Assembly (NCBI RefSeq): GCF_937898475.1
Contig: NZ_CALEJS010000011.1
Span: forward strand, 62,001-126,000
Direction of reading: 5' to 3'
Source: an uncultured Chitinophaga sp.
Lineage (GTDB): Bacteria; Bacteroidota; Bacteroidia; Chitinophagales; Chitinophagaceae
Length of the DNA: 64,000 nt
In this document: positions 1 to 8,728 of the stretch, in pieces
Layout of the letters: every line of letters starts with the position of its first letter
Numbering within the stretch: position 1 is the first letter of the stretch
The notes under the pieces: generated by a model
Database searches by the model: none
What the model was told of the DNA's origin: nothing
The model's input: only the letters and a program-made list of their open reading frames with translations
Made by a program: the position numbers and the translations under genes

Positions 1-248
1 TCGCTGGCAAAAGCCAGGTGCTTACCGTCGTGACTCCATACGGGCATCATGTCCTGCGCCTCATGGATGGTGAGCGGAACGGCCACTCCCCCGCTGGCGT
101 CTACCCGGTAAATATCCCCCTTATAACCAAAGGCAATGGTTTTGCCATCTGGTGAGATCGCTGGGTACCTGAGCCATAAGGCATTGTCCTGGGCATAGGT
201 AGCTGCGGCCAGGAGACAGGCCGCACAGGCAATAAATAATCGTTTCAT
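1..248 (-). CDS. N-terminus of secreted PD40/tricorn-like protease (partial)
   Basis: The minus-strand frame opens at an ATG at 248 and runs off the left edge. The first 20 residues (MKRLFIACAACLLAAATYAQ) are a good signal peptide ending in A-x-A-Q. They are followed by WLRYPAISPDGKTIAF and by VWSHDGKHLAFASD, which are two blades of a PD40/WD40-like propeller (SPDG and SHDG turns). Family knowledge: in Bacteroidota this start is typical of periplasmic tricorn-like S41 peptidases and of TolB-like amidohydrolases. The protease half is outside the window, so the assignment rests on the propeller only. It is divergent from the SPW gene. Confidence 0.7.
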   Translation of the reverse strand, partial: MKRLFIACAACLLAAATYAQDNALWLRYPAISPDGKTIAFGYKGDIYRVDASGGVAVPLTIHEAQDMMPVWSHDGKHLAFAS

Positions 249-512
249 AAAAGTGTAAGCGTTCAGATTTTGTTAAAAGCAGCGGGGTAAACCGGCTGCG
301 CTCTCGTATTGGTTGGTCGCAAATTATGAAAAACAGGGGTTAAAAGGGTAGCATAATGACAAGTGGCGTTTTCAGCGGATGAAAGCCCGTCTTTTTGCCC
401 AAAACGAGGGCGCAACTCTACACTACTCCCTGGTTAATCCGCCCTGGTACAGGGTTCAGGAGGGTACTGGCATAATTGATGCATTTCATCTATCAAACAA
501 AATTACCAGACT
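249..512. other. divergent intergenic region, no gene seen
   Basis: This 264-bp stretch separates the divergent protease and SPW genes and should hold both promoters. I could not find a convincing TTTG / TAnnTTTG pair in either direction, nor a strong hairpin. Confidence 0.5.
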
Positions 513-899
513 ATGAGAGTGATAGGAACTAAAACACACGGATACCTGGACTACATTGTAGGTGTGCTGCTGATCATTGCACCCTGGGTATTAGGCTTTG
601 CCGATAATGGCATAGAAACCTGGCTGCCCGTTATCCTGGGGGCAGGCGCTATATTATACAGCCTGCTCACCAATTATGAATTGGGCGTATGGCGGATGAT
701 CTCCATGCGCACGCACCTGGTGCTGGATATGCTGAGTGGTTTACTGCTGATGGTGTCTCCCTGGCTGTTCGGCTTTGCCGACTATATCTGGGCGCCCCAC
801 TTTATTGTAGGCCTTATTGAAATAGGCGCTGCAATGATGACGGAGAAGAGGCCGCATGCAGCAGCGCAGCACGTTCACCATACCAGGCCCGTTCATTAG
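513..899 (+). CDS. SPW repeat membrane protein
   Basis: This 128-residue protein is made of two similar halves, each with two hydrophobic helices. The first carries APWVLGFAD (residues 23-31) and the second SPWLFGFAD (82-90), the signature turn of the SPW repeat family (PF03779). In the first half the serine is replaced by alanine. The tail is histidine-rich (AAAQHVHHTRPVH). The family is an inner-membrane protein of unknown biochemical role. It appears to be transcribed alone: a strong hairpin follows 50 bp downstream. Confidence 0.88.
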   Translation: MRVIGTKTHGYLDYIVGVLLIIAPWVLGFADNGIETWLPVILGAGAILYSLLTNYELGVWRMISMRTHLVLDMLSGLLLMVSPWLFGFADYIWAPHFIVGLIEIGAAMMTEKRPHAAAQHVHHTRPVH

Positions 900-950
900 G
901 ATATACCGTAGCATCAACGAATTTGCCACTCCTGTGATCACCGAAGGTAA

Positions 951-985
951 AAGCACTGTATCCGTACAGTGCTTCTTTTATTATT
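951..985 (+). terminator. intrinsic terminator after the SPW gene
   Basis: A perfect 10-bp stem (951-960 with 965-974) and a 4-base loop are followed by a T-rich tract CTTTTATTATTT. It ends just before the start of the acetyltransferase gene, so that gene probably has its own start of transcription very close to or inside this element. Confidence 0.75.
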
Positions 986-999
986 TGTACTTTTAAGCT

Positions 1000-1305
1000 A
1001 TGGCAGACCATCCATACACCATCGTTAACAACGAAAAAGAGATGCAGTTCGAATTTGCACTGGAAGGTGAAAAGGCTTTCCTCTCTTACCGGTTTTATAA
1101 GAAGGACATTGCCTTTATGCATACCACCGTACCCAAAGCGCTGGAAGGCAGGGGTATTGCCACCGCCCTGGCTAAAGAGGCCTTCCGCTATGCGGCTACC
1201 CTTCACAGAAAGGTAATGGTATACTGTCCCTTCGTAGCCGGCTTTGTTAAAAATCACCCTGAATACCGCCCGCAATTAGACCCGGAATACCATCGTCACG
1301 GCTAA
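1000..1305 (+). CDS. small GNAT-family N-acetyltransferase (COG2388/YjdJ type)
   Basis: At 101 residues this is the short GNAT form. The acetyl-CoA pyrophosphate loop is seen as ALEGRGIATALAKEAF (residues 47-62), and the conserved C-terminal V-x-x-Y-C-P-F-V...F-x-x-x-HPEY segment (73-89) is typical of the COG2388 group. Members acetylate small molecules or peptide N-termini; the substrate cannot be read from the sequence. The gene is monocistronic by position, lying between the SPW terminator and a separate promoter for the next gene. Confidence 0.85.
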   Translation: MADHPYTIVNNEKEMQFEFALEGEKAFLSYRFYKKDIAFMHTTVPKALEGRGIATALAKEAFRYAATLHRKVMVYCPFVAGFVKNHPEYRPQLDPEYHRHG

Positions 1306-1390
1306 GTAAAATTTAAAAAAATAAGAATTTCTAAACAACTATTTATCAATCTATAGTGCGAGAATTCTCCTATCGTCATCGCCTGCACGT

Positions 1391-1420
1391 TTTGACGGCT
1401 GGCATAATTTTCGATATTTG
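1391..1420 (+). promoter_or_regulatory. Bacteroidota-type promoter for the glycine-zipper lipoprotein
   Basis: TTTG at 1391-1394 and GATATTTG at 1413-1420 are 18 bases apart. This matches the Bacteroidota sigma consensus TTTG - about 19 - TAnnTTTG with one mismatch. The start codon is 36 bases downstream. Confidence 0.5.
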
Positions 1421-1455
1421 TGGGCAAATCGTAAACACACAGCAAAATTTTTACC

Positions 1456-1908
1456 ATGAAGAAGTTATTGATAGCCCTTGCGGCAACAGCGGTATTCGCC
1501 GCCTGCCACAACAATGCTGAGAATGCAGCTGCTATTGAAAGCGCAAAACAGGCTACTATTGATTCCATCAACACCGCCAACGCAGAAAAAGCCCGTGCAG
1601 AAGCTGAAGCAAAAGCCGTTGCCGCTAAAAAGAAAAGTACGGCTGCTCCTGCTGCCGCTACTGAAAGCAGCACCGCCAGCACTTCCGCCGCAGGTACTGC
1701 CGCTCCTGCCAAGAAAAAAGGATGGAGTCATACCGCTAAAGGCGCTGTAGTAGGCGCTGGTGCAGGCGCCATCACCGGTGCTGTGGTAAACAAGAACGAC
1801 CGCGTTAAAGGCGCTGCTATCGGTACCATCGTAGGTGCAGGTGTAGGCGCTGGCGTAGGTGCTATTGTTGACCATGAGAAGAAAAAGAAAGAAACCCGCA
1901 AGCAATAG
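1456..1908 (+). CDS. lipoprotein with alanine/lysine-rich linker and glycine zipper
   Basis: The product has 150 residues. Residues 1-17 (MKKLLIALAATAVFAAC) are a lipoprotein signal peptide with the lipid-bearing Cys at 17. Residues 25-85 are a low-complexity Ala/Lys/Glu/Ser/Thr segment likely to be a long helix or flexible spacer. Residues 92-140 carry GxxxG-type glycine zippers (GAVVGAGAGAITGAVV and TIVGAGVGAGVGAIV) with a charged hinge between them, as in the YMGG-like/OmpA-like Gly-zipper families. The C-terminus is strongly basic. It is likely an envelope lipoprotein whose zipper inserts in or packs against a membrane. It is monocistronic, with its own promoter and terminator. Confidence 0.85.
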   Translation: MKKLLIALAATAVFAACHNNAENAAAIESAKQATIDSINTANAEKARAEAEAKAVAAKKKSTAAPAAATESSTASTSAAGTAAPAKKKGWSHTAKGAVVGAGAGAITGAVVNKNDRVKGAAIGTIVGAGVGAGVGAIVDHEKKKKETRKQ

Positions 1909-1932
1909 GCAATATTAACCGTCTGATATATC

Positions 1933-1968
1933 AAAAAAGGTGTCTCAACAAAAGGGACACCTTTTTTT
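1933..1968. terminator. bidirectional intrinsic terminator
   Basis: A stem GGTGTC/GACACC (1939-1944 with 1956-1961) is flanked by an A-run on the left and a T-run on the right, so it can terminate in both directions. It sits between the convergent lipoprotein and DUF5996 genes. Confidence 0.85.
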
Positions 1969-1985
1969 ATGCCTTTTATGCAGGC

Positions 1986-2951
1986 TTATACCTCCTTATA
2001 ACATCCGTATTGCTGATCCAGCCAGGAGAAATCACATTCCAATGCCTTGCGGTCCCAATCAGCGGTGTTGGCACAAGCTTCATAGGTGGTTTGTAAAAAG
2101 GCCATTAGTGTCTCTTCGGGATCGTCTGCCTGCTGTACCTCGTCATAATTAAGCAGGAACTCTCCCAGATCCTTGCTATAGAAAGCAGCAGCCGGCTGCA
2201 CCGCCTGCTCACCAAATGCCGCATTACCCGGGTAGCAATACGCATAGAACGCAACATGGGGATACTGCTCATTGCCTGGCCAGCAACCACAGGAGCTCAC
2301 TTCCTTTGAGTAAGACTCCTGCATGATCACTGCAGGCATGTGGGGCGCCTTCCCGGGATGCGGCGGAGCATCTCTTCCGGAAAACCGCGTAACAGCCAGG
2401 TCAAAGCCTCCCCAGAACAGATGAACGGGACTGCTTTTACCAGTAAAGCGGGTTCTGAAACGGCTTAGTACATTATGCACCTTTACAAGGGCCTGCCAGT
2501 AGTCCTCCATTCTCTGCGGGTCGTATGCACGTTGTACATGATCTTCATCAAAAGGAACTGCTCCCTCCATTTCGCTGGGCATTTTGTGGATATTAACGGG
2601 TACTCCTGCCGCCTTTAACTTCTGCATCACCTCCGTATAGAAGTCTGCCACGGTCCGCGCGCTTAATGCCACGGTTTCCCTGCTGCCTTTACTGGTGGTG
2701 ATCACCAGCTGATGATGGTGAAAATCGAAGTCTATCTGGAAGATACCATGCTCATAAGGCATGCTTCCTGTGGTGAGTCCCTGCGAGCTGACATACAAAG
2801 TAACATGCCAGGAGTGATTTAACCAGGGCGTCTGCCGGAGGCGGATCTTTCCCACTATCTGCGTCCATAAATGAACCGCTGACAGCGTGTCCCTGAGCTC
2901 GGCATATTTCAACACAGGCCACTGGCCCTGCTGTAAAGGTGCACTTTCCAT
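1986..2951 (-). CDS. DUF5996 family protein
   Basis: The 321-residue product is soluble, with no signal peptide. It has the conserved pattern of DUF5996: WPVLKYAELRDT near the N-terminus, a central HxWT...PWLNHSWHVTLYV, a VHLFWGGFDLAVTRFSGR block, and a Cys/Gly-rich C-terminal part (SSCGCWPGN, FYAYCYP). The length is normal for the family (about 300). The function is unknown; it is a widespread single-gene cytoplasmic protein. I identify the family only from its characteristic WxxTxxxLH and FWGGFD segments. It is convergent with the upstream lipoprotein. Confidence 0.8.
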   Translation of the reverse strand: MESAPLQQGQWPVLKYAELRDTLSAVHLWTQIVGKIRLRQTPWLNHSWHVTLYVSSQGLTTGSMPYEHGIFQIDFDFHHHQLVITTSKGSRETVALSARTVADFYTEVMQKLKAAGVPVNIHKMPSEMEGAVPFDEDHVQRAYDPQRMEDYWQALVKVHNVLSRFRTRFTGKSSPVHLFWGGFDLAVTRFSGRDAPPHPGKAPHMPAVIMQESYSKEVSSCGCWPGNEQYPHVAFYAYCYPGNAAFGEQAVQPAAAFYSKDLGEFLLNYDEVQQADDPEETLMAFLQTTYEACANTADWDRKALECDFSWLDQQYGCYKEV

Positions 2952-3094
2952 AACTTAGCCATTAAAAATGAAGAGATCAGACTTTCAATAGTAATTTACT
3001 GAAAATATGACGGTGTTTTTTTACCGCTCTTCACCCAGGCTTCTCATAGGCTTCTCCTTGTTCCGGGTCTTTAGTTAATAAGTATCATTATCGT

Positions 3095-3490
3095 CTACAG
3101 TACCAGCTGTGTGTGCAGTTTTTTCAGTGTTTCTTCCGGGTTATCACTCAGGCCTGAATGTACTTTGGATGTTTGCAGGATGGTGCTGCGCGTAGCGGTG
3201 AGCCAGCGGAAACGTAATGACACATCCAGCTGCGCGATAGGGCCCCCTTCCTTACTGCCCTGGCAGATCAGCTCAAAGGCACAGAGATAAGCCCTCACTT
3301 CTGCAAGATCCGTATTCGGACAAAAAGCGCGTAAACGTGCCTCATCCAGTGTAAAGATGCATTGCAGGAATTTTTTGTCCTTACAATAAAGGATCACACC
3401 CACATTCAGGAATTCTTCGCGTTCCACGCGGGGTACTATGCGGATCACCGCGTACTCAAATAAGAACTTTCCTTGCATGTTGTGCTTCAT
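3095..3490 (-). CDS. DUF3037 family protein, partner of the HipA-like kinase
   Basis: The 131-residue product has the DUF3037 start FEYAVIRIVPRVEREEFLNVGVIL and the later RFRWLTATRSTILQTS...HSGL. There are no membrane segments. Its first 35 bases overlap the 3' end of the kinase gene in a different frame, so the two are translationally coupled. Family knowledge: DUF3037 genes are very often found directly beside the HipA_2-type kinase, and the pair behaves as one unit of unknown role. The spelling VREEFLNVGVI is the diagnostic part. Confidence 0.85.
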   Translation of the reverse strand: MKHNMQGKFLFEYAVIRIVPRVEREEFLNVGVILYCKDKKFLQCIFTLDEARLRAFCPNTDLAEVRAYLCAFELICQGSKEGGPIAQLDVSLRFRWLTATRSTILQTSKVHSGLSDNPEETLKKLHTQLVL

Positions 3491-4253
3491 TTACAAAAAT
3501 GGCGGATGATGCGATCCGTGTTAGTAAAAATTGTGTGTATACTTCTCTTCCTGCTGCCGGTGTAGCTGCCTGCGAGGCATCATTGAACCATTCATCCGGC
3601 ACCAGTGATACAATGCCGCGGATGCGCTCCTCCGTCAGTATGCTGCGGAACAGGGCATCTGCTTCCTCCAGCGCCGATGCCTGTGGCAGCAGCACATGAT
3701 CCTTTACCTGTACAAAAGGACGCACCGCGTGCTCCTTCCAGTTATGCCAGGTATGGTGAAAGTAGAGTGATGCACCATGATCTATGAGCCATAGCTCTTT
3801 GTGCCACATCAGCATATTGGTGTTGCGCGGTGTACGGTCCACATTGGTAAGCAGGCAATCCAGCCATACAATACGCGAAGCCAGCTGCGGGTCTATCCGG
3901 GTTACCGCAGGGTCATACGTGATGGATCCCTGCAGGTAATGCACCGCCAGGTTAAGTCCTACACTGGCCTTCAGCAGGTCCTGTATCTCTTCATCGGGCT
4001 CTGTACGGCCAAAGGCATTATCGAGTTGCGCAAACACGATCTCCGGCACTTTCATCCCCAGGGCGCGTGCAATTTCTCCGCCTATCAGCTCAGCCGTTAA
4101 TGCCTTAACGCCCTGCCCCGCCCCGCGGAACTTCAGCACGTATAAGAAGCCGTCGTCCGCTTCTGCTATGGCAGGCATAGAGCCGCCCTCCCGCAATGGC
4201 GTAACATAGCGGGTTACATGTACAGACCTTATTTCGGGTTGATGATTTTCCAT
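3456..4253 (-). CDS. HipA-like Ser/Thr protein kinase (HipA_2 family)
   Basis: This 265-residue kinase fold has its key residues in place. Lys41 in YVLKF would bind ATP, with Glu60 in the following helix as a possible salt-bridge partner. Asp139 and Asn144 in NVDRTPRN form the catalytic loop, and Asp158 in LIDHG is the metal-binding aspartate. The protein lacks the N-terminal extension of classical HipA toxins. It probably phosphorylates a protein, but no target can be read here. It overlaps the downstream DUF3037 gene by 35 bases. No HipB-like HTH gene is adjacent, which argues against a standard hipBA toxin-antitoxin module. Confidence 0.83.
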   Translation of the reverse strand: MENHQPEIRSVHVTRYVTPLREGGSMPAIAEADDGFLYVLKFRGAGQGVKALTAELIGGEIARALGMKVPEIVFAQLDNAFGRTEPDEEIQDLLKASVGLNLAVHYLQGSITYDPAVTRIDPQLASRIVWLDCLLTNVDRTPRNTNMLMWHKELWLIDHGASLYFHHTWHNWKEHAVRPFVQVKDHVLLPQASALEEADALFRSILTEERIRGIVSLVPDEWFNDASQAATPAAGREVYTQFLLTRIASSAIFVNEAQHARKVLI

Positions 4254-4318
4254 AAATTCCGGGAAATATAAATCAATTTTTTGTACCTTTCCGCACCATA
4301 TCTGTGAACCTTTACACT

Positions 4319-7300
4319 ATGAAGAAAAACCTATCTATGAAAAAACCAGTTTTCATTTCCCTTATCTTATTGCTATTCATTCACATTGCTGCCAGGGCGG
4401 GCGATATTGCGCTTCCACCTGTTGCCGACTGGATAAAATTCACCACTCCCATACAATCACCGGGGCTGACCTTAGCCAACGAAAACAATCCTTCCGGTGA
4501 AGGCTATACGCAAACGGCTACCATAGATGGCGTACCATGCAGAAAGATCCCTGCAGGCAAATTTATGTACGTTACCTGTAACCGCAATGCCGTGCCCTCT
4601 ACCGCCAGGCAGCTCATCCTGACCGTTACTTACTATGACAACAGCATGAACTTCCTGTGGATGAACTACACCCGCTCAGGTGCAGGCTGGGGAGGCGCAG
4701 ACTTCAAGAAGACCAATACCAAAAAATGGATCACCCGCATCATCGTATTGAATGATGCAGGACTGGATGGCTCTATGGGCTACGGCGGCGATATCCGCCT
4801 GGGCTTTGGCAGCGAGGATAATTATATTGCCGATATATCCGTATACATCGGCGCATTAAATCCTGAAGCACAGCCCATTCCTGCAAAGCCCAATAATCCC
4901 GGATCAGAATTCAAAGGCAAATCATTTGCAGGCTACCAGCTGTGGCATGAAGCCGGCAATCAGCCGGAAGACTGGCGCCACTGGGCGTATGGTAAACTGC
5001 CCGCAGCAGGCAGGGGTAATCATAATACGGAAACATTTCCTTACCTGGCAGACTATCAGCAAAACCCTGACGTACAACGCTATCCTACCAACTTTGCCAA
5101 CCTGGGTAATGGCAGCCCTGCAAAACTCTACAACTCAACAGATAAAAGCGTGATAGATGTGCAGATGTCGCTGCTGAAGAAAGCCGGTTTTGATGGCGTG
5201 GCCATCCAGCGCAACGCCCCGGTAGGAAGGGATATGAAATACACCACTACAGACGATTACTACATTCATATTAAGAATGCCTGCGAAAACAATGGCCGCT
5301 ACTTCTATGTAATGTATTGCATGCCGGACATCAACAACGGCTCGCAATCACCGGATGACCTGGTAGAAGGCATCAAGCGCGACTGGGTATACCAGATGGA
5401 GCAGATCTATGCCCTTACCTCCTCTCCTGCCTACGCTACCGTGAACGGCAAGCCCGTAGTAGAGCTCTGGGGATTAGGCTACAGCACCATCCTGGTAAAC
5501 AAACCCCAGGCGCTGGAACTGGCTAAATTCTTTAAAGACCGTGGCTGCTATGTGATTGCCGGTGTGCCGCGCGACTGGCGACTGCGGAATGAAGGCTCCC
5601 GCACCGATTTTGAAGAAGTATACAAAGCATACAACATGATCTCTCCCTGGACAGTTGGCGCGTACAGCGATAACGCCGGGGCAGATAATTACCGGGCTAA
5701 TTATATGGCGCCCGATAAAGCCTACTGTTCACAGAACGGGCTCGATTACTATCCTGTTATTTTTCCAGGTAGCGCCTGGTCTCAACATGTATCAGGGTAT
5801 CCTAATGATACCAGGAGGAACGGCGGACAGTTCCTCTGGAACCAGGCCCGCAACATCAAGAGTATCGGCGCTACCTCTATGTACTTTGCCATGCTGGACG
5901 AGTTTGAAGAATCTACCAACATCATCTCTTCTGCGGTAGATTACTTTGACATTCCTACAGACCAGTACTTCGGTACGCTCTCGCAGGATGGTATCTGGAC
6001 CTCATCCGACTACTACCTGCGCCTGGCCGGTGCTGCGGCCAGGATGCTGACCAGCGCCACCGCCCCTATGGAAATACCGGTACCCTACTCAACCGGGCCC
6101 ATATACTACCGCAACAGTTTTGAAAGCCGTGTAGCCCATTGCGTTATCAATGGCGCAGCACAGGATATTGTAACGCCCATAGACGCCTGCTTCTATCAGC
6201 ACGCGCTGGTATCCAGCCGTGCAGTAAGCAATACCACTACCGCCATTGTTAAGGGGCAGTCTGCCAAAAGCGGCGATTACTCCGTGAAGATCGATGGTAC
6301 TGCCAACAGTGCAGCCGATTATTACTATAAGATAGCCGCCACCAAAATACCTGTAAAGGCCAATATGCAGCTCAGCTTCTGGAAATATACCGTGAACGAT
6401 GCAGGCAGGTTTACCTCCGTAGATCTTGCCTTTAAATCGGGTAAAGTACTGCACGACCTGAGCGCTTACCGCGACAATAACGGCGCCGCTATGCACCCCA
6501 ATGCAGGGAGAGGCACTATCGGCGCATGGCAGAAATTTACCTGCCAGATCGGTAAGGGAGAACTGGTGGGCGATGAGATCAGCGGCATCATTATCGCCTA
6601 CAGCCGTACAGCTGCCGGTGGCAACTTCACCGCCTACTTTGACGACATCATCATTGAAGATGCTACGCCATCAGAACCGGATACAGACACCGCTACCGTG
6701 GCTCCCATCGGCAGCCTGGTATGGCTCATGAACGGGGGCAGATATGTGTGCTCTGAGAACGGTACTGGTCCGATGAACTGCAACCGCGACGCCTTAGGCC
6801 CCTGGGAACAGTTTGAAGTGGTGGACGCAGGCGATGGGCTGATCGCCCTGAAAGGCAGCAACGGCTCTTACGTTACTTCTGCCAGTCCCATGTACTGCAC
6901 CAATGTCAACATCAACAGCAATACCAAATTCAGGTGGATCAAACTGGGAGAGAATACCGTAGCATTACAAAGCCCATCCGGACAGTATGTTAGTTCTGAA
7001 AATGGCGCTGCCGCTATGAACTGCAACCGCAACGCCATCGGCGGCTGGGAAACCTTTAACTGGGGCACTATGAACGCGGCCGCCAGAAGCACTGCACCTG
7101 TAATGGTAAAGGCAACGGTAACGCCTATCCCCTCTTTCAAACTCTATCCCAATCCCGCTACGGAAAATGTGATCATTGACTATGAACTGAAAGAACGTGC
7201 GCAGGTAACTATCGATATCTTTAACCTGCAGGGCGCCACCCTGAAAACAGTGAAGAAGATCGCTGCTGCAGGCGCGCAGCGTATCAATATTGCTGTAGGA

Positions 7301-7378
7301 GACCTGCAACCTGGCATGTACCTGGTAAGGATCAGCGCCAATGGAGCAACAGAAACAAAGAAGCTGCATATTTTTTAA
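4319..7378 (+). CDS. secreted GH71/99-like glycoside hydrolase with fascin-type domain and T9SS type A signal
   Basis: The product has about 1019 residues. I chose the ATG at 4319; a GTG at 4304 and an ATG at 4337 are in frame, and all give a usable signal peptide (VFISLILLLFIHIAARA). Residues 20-190 form a beta-rich N-terminal module. Residues about 203-580 are a GH71/99-like barrel: it starts FAGYQLWHEAG, has HWAYG, FDGVAIQR and VIFPGSAWS, and carries the acidic MLDEFEESTNI that aligns with the equivalent segment of the paralogue at 18254-20383. Residues 600-775 are a carbohydrate-binding-like beta-sandwich. Residues 795-915 are two fascin-like beta-trefoil repeats (RYVCSENGTGPMNCNRDALGPWEQF and a second copy). 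Residues 938-1019 are a T9SS type A sorting domain (FKLYPNPATENV...MYLVRI). It is probably an extracellular or cell-surface polysaccharide hydrolase; the substrate is unknown. Confidence 0.85.
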   Translation: MKKNLSMKKPVFISLILLLFIHIAARAGDIALPPVADWIKFTTPIQSPGLTLANENNPSGEGYTQTATIDGVPCRKIPAGKFMYVTCNRNAVPSTARQLILTVTYYDNSMNFLWMNYTRSGAGWGGADFKKTNTKKWITRIIVLNDAGLDGSMGYGGDIRLGFGSEDNYIADISVYIGALNPEAQPIPAKPNNPGSEFKGKSFAGYQLWHEAGNQPEDWRHWAYGKLPAAGRGNHNTETFPYLADYQQNPDVQRYPTNFANLGNGSPAKLYNSTDKSVIDVQMSLLKKAGFDGVAIQRNAPVGRDMKYTTTDDYYIHIKNACENNGRYFYVMYCMPDINNGSQSPDDLVEGIKRDWVYQMEQIYALTSSPAYATVNGKPVVELWGLGYSTILVNKPQALELAKFFKDRGCYVIAGVPRDWRLRNEGSRTDFEEVYKAYNMISPWTVGAYSDNAGADNYRANYMAPDKAYCSQNGLDYYPVIFPGSAWSQHVSGYPNDTRRNGGQFLWNQARNIKSIGATSMYFAMLDEFEESTNIISSAVDYFDIPTDQYFGTLSQDGIWTSSDYYLRLAGAAARMLTSATAPMEIPVPYSTGPIYYRNSFESRVAHCVINGAAQDIVTPIDACFYQHALVSSRAVSNTTTAIVKGQSAKSGDYSVKIDGTANSAADYYYKIAATKIPVKANMQLSFWKYTVNDAGRFTSVDLAFKSGKVLHDLSAYRDNNGAAMHPNAGRGTIGAWQKFTCQIGKGELVGDEISGIIIAYSRTAAGGNFTAYFDDIIIEDATPSEPDTDTATVAPIGSLVWLMNGGRYVCSENGTGPMNCNRDALGPWEQFEVVDAGDGLIALKGSNGSYVTSASPMYCTNVNINSNTKFRWIKLGENTVALQSPSGQYVSSENGAAAMNCNRNAIGGWETFNWGTMNAAARSTAPVMVKATVTPIPSFKLYPNPATENVIIDYELKERAQVTIDIFNLQGATLKTVKKIAAAGAQRINIAVGDLQPGMYLVRISANGATETKKLHIF

Positions 7379-7401
7379 CAGCTGCCAATTGTTAGCTATT
7401 G

Positions 7402-7444
7402 GCTATTAGCTGTTAGCATATAACGAGTGCTAACAGCTAATAGC
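7402..7444. terminator. 17-bp perfect inverted repeat between convergent genes
   Basis: The arms 7402-7418 and 7428-7444 pair perfectly around a 9-base loop. The arms are built from repeats of the word GTTAGC/GCTAAC. The right arm reaches the stop codon of the MFS gene, so it serves as a probable bidirectional terminator for the hydrolase (+) and the transporter (-). No long T-run follows. Confidence 0.65.
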
Positions 7445-8640
7445 TAACGGCTAATGGCCTTAAATCCCACCGCACACCCCACGCACAACAGCACCAGCAT
7501 TCCCCACAGTATAGTATATCCAAATGTTTCAGTGATCAGGGCGCCGCCTGCGGGCCCAACTATCTGGGCCACTGAAAATGCCAGGGCAAAGGCAGCCGCA
7601 TATTTTCCACGGTTGTGTTCATTGGCCCGGCTCATGATCACCGTATTAATGAAAGGTAAGGCCAGCATTTCGCCCATGGTAATGAACAGCACTGCGCCTA
7701 CCGCCATCAGCATAGGATGCATGCCTGGCATCACCAGTAGCAAATAGCCCAGGGCAGTGGCCACCACACCGGAGATGATATAGTACATGTTGGACTTACG
7801 CCCTTCCCAGTACTTTACCAATACCATTTCAAACAGCGCGATAATGATGCCGTTGAGGCCCAGCAGCATGCCGATAATGCGCTCGTCGATATGCAGCTCT
7901 TCTTTCCAGTAAACGGGCACCAGGCGAAACAACAGGTGAAAGAAGGTACAATAGAGGGCTACCAGTATTAAAAACCGTAAGAGGAATTTGTCTTTCCACG
8001 GAGAAGCAGCCTCCGTAACCGGCTGTGCCGTTTTTACCACCTTTGCCGCCGGTTTAGCCGGGGGCAGTAATACAACGATGAGGATCCCCACGAGGATGTA
8101 TACCAGTCCTTCTGTCCAGAACAACAACTGGTAATTTACAGCAGCCAGTATACCGCCCAGTGAGCTGCCCAGGGCCCAGCCCAGGTTCATGGCCAGCCGG
8201 TTGAGTGAATAAGAGCGGGTAAGATTTTGTGGCGTGGCATATGCGGAAACAGCGGCCGCGTTGGCAGGTCTGAAAGCCTCTGCTACAAAGGCCAGTATTA
8301 CCATCATCACGCATAGCAGGGTGAAGTTGTTGATCTGTCCCATGAGCAGGAACAAAATGCCTCCGGTAATGGAGCTGAAGATCTGCACGGCCCTGAAACT
8401 GATCCTGTCAATAAAGTAACCGCTGACAGAGGAGCCCAGCACGGCGCCGGCGCCAAACAGGGTGATGATCAATCCCGCATCGGCAATGCTGCGGTGCATA
8501 CGCTGCGTAATATACATACTCATAAAGGGCACTACCATTGTACCTGCCCTGTTCACCAGCATTACAAGGCTCAGCAGCCAGGTTTCCCGGCTGAGGTCAG
8601 AGAAGGATGACCGGTATGTATGTGTAATTCTGAGTAGCAT
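7444..8640 (-). CDS. MFS transporter
   Basis: The 398-residue protein has about 12 hydrophobic helices, the normal length for a major facilitator. The A-loop motif between helices 2 and 3 is recognisable as GYFIDRISFRAVQ, and the central loop (PPAKPAAKVVKTAQPVTEAASPWKDK) separates the two six-helix halves. The arrangement resembles drug/H+ antiporters of the MDR type, but no substrate-defining residue can be read. It is transcribed alone from the start at 8640, convergent with the hydrolase. Confidence 0.87.
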   Translation of the reverse strand: MLLRITHTYRSSFSDLSRETWLLSLVMLVNRAGTMVVPFMSMYITQRMHRSIADAGLIITLFGAGAVLGSSVSGYFIDRISFRAVQIFSSITGGILFLLMGQINNFTLLCVMMVILAFVAEAFRPANAAAVSAYATPQNLTRSYSLNRLAMNLGWALGSSLGGILAAVNYQLLFWTEGLVYILVGILIVVLLPPAKPAAKVVKTAQPVTEAASPWKDKFLLRFLILVALYCTFFHLLFRLVPVYWKEELHIDERIIGMLLGLNGIIIALFEMVLVKYWEGRKSNMYYIISGVVATALGYLLLVMPGMHPMLMAVGAVLFITMGEMLALPFINTVIMSRANEHNRGKYAAAFALAFSVAQIVGPAGGALITETFGYTILWGMLVLLCVGCAVGFKAISR

Positions 8641-8728
8641 ATGGCTGAATTTTACTACTCCAAATTTCCATACTTACTGGTACCCCTCTATAGTCCAGAT
8701 TTAACAAGCCATGTAGGCCAGGTAACAG

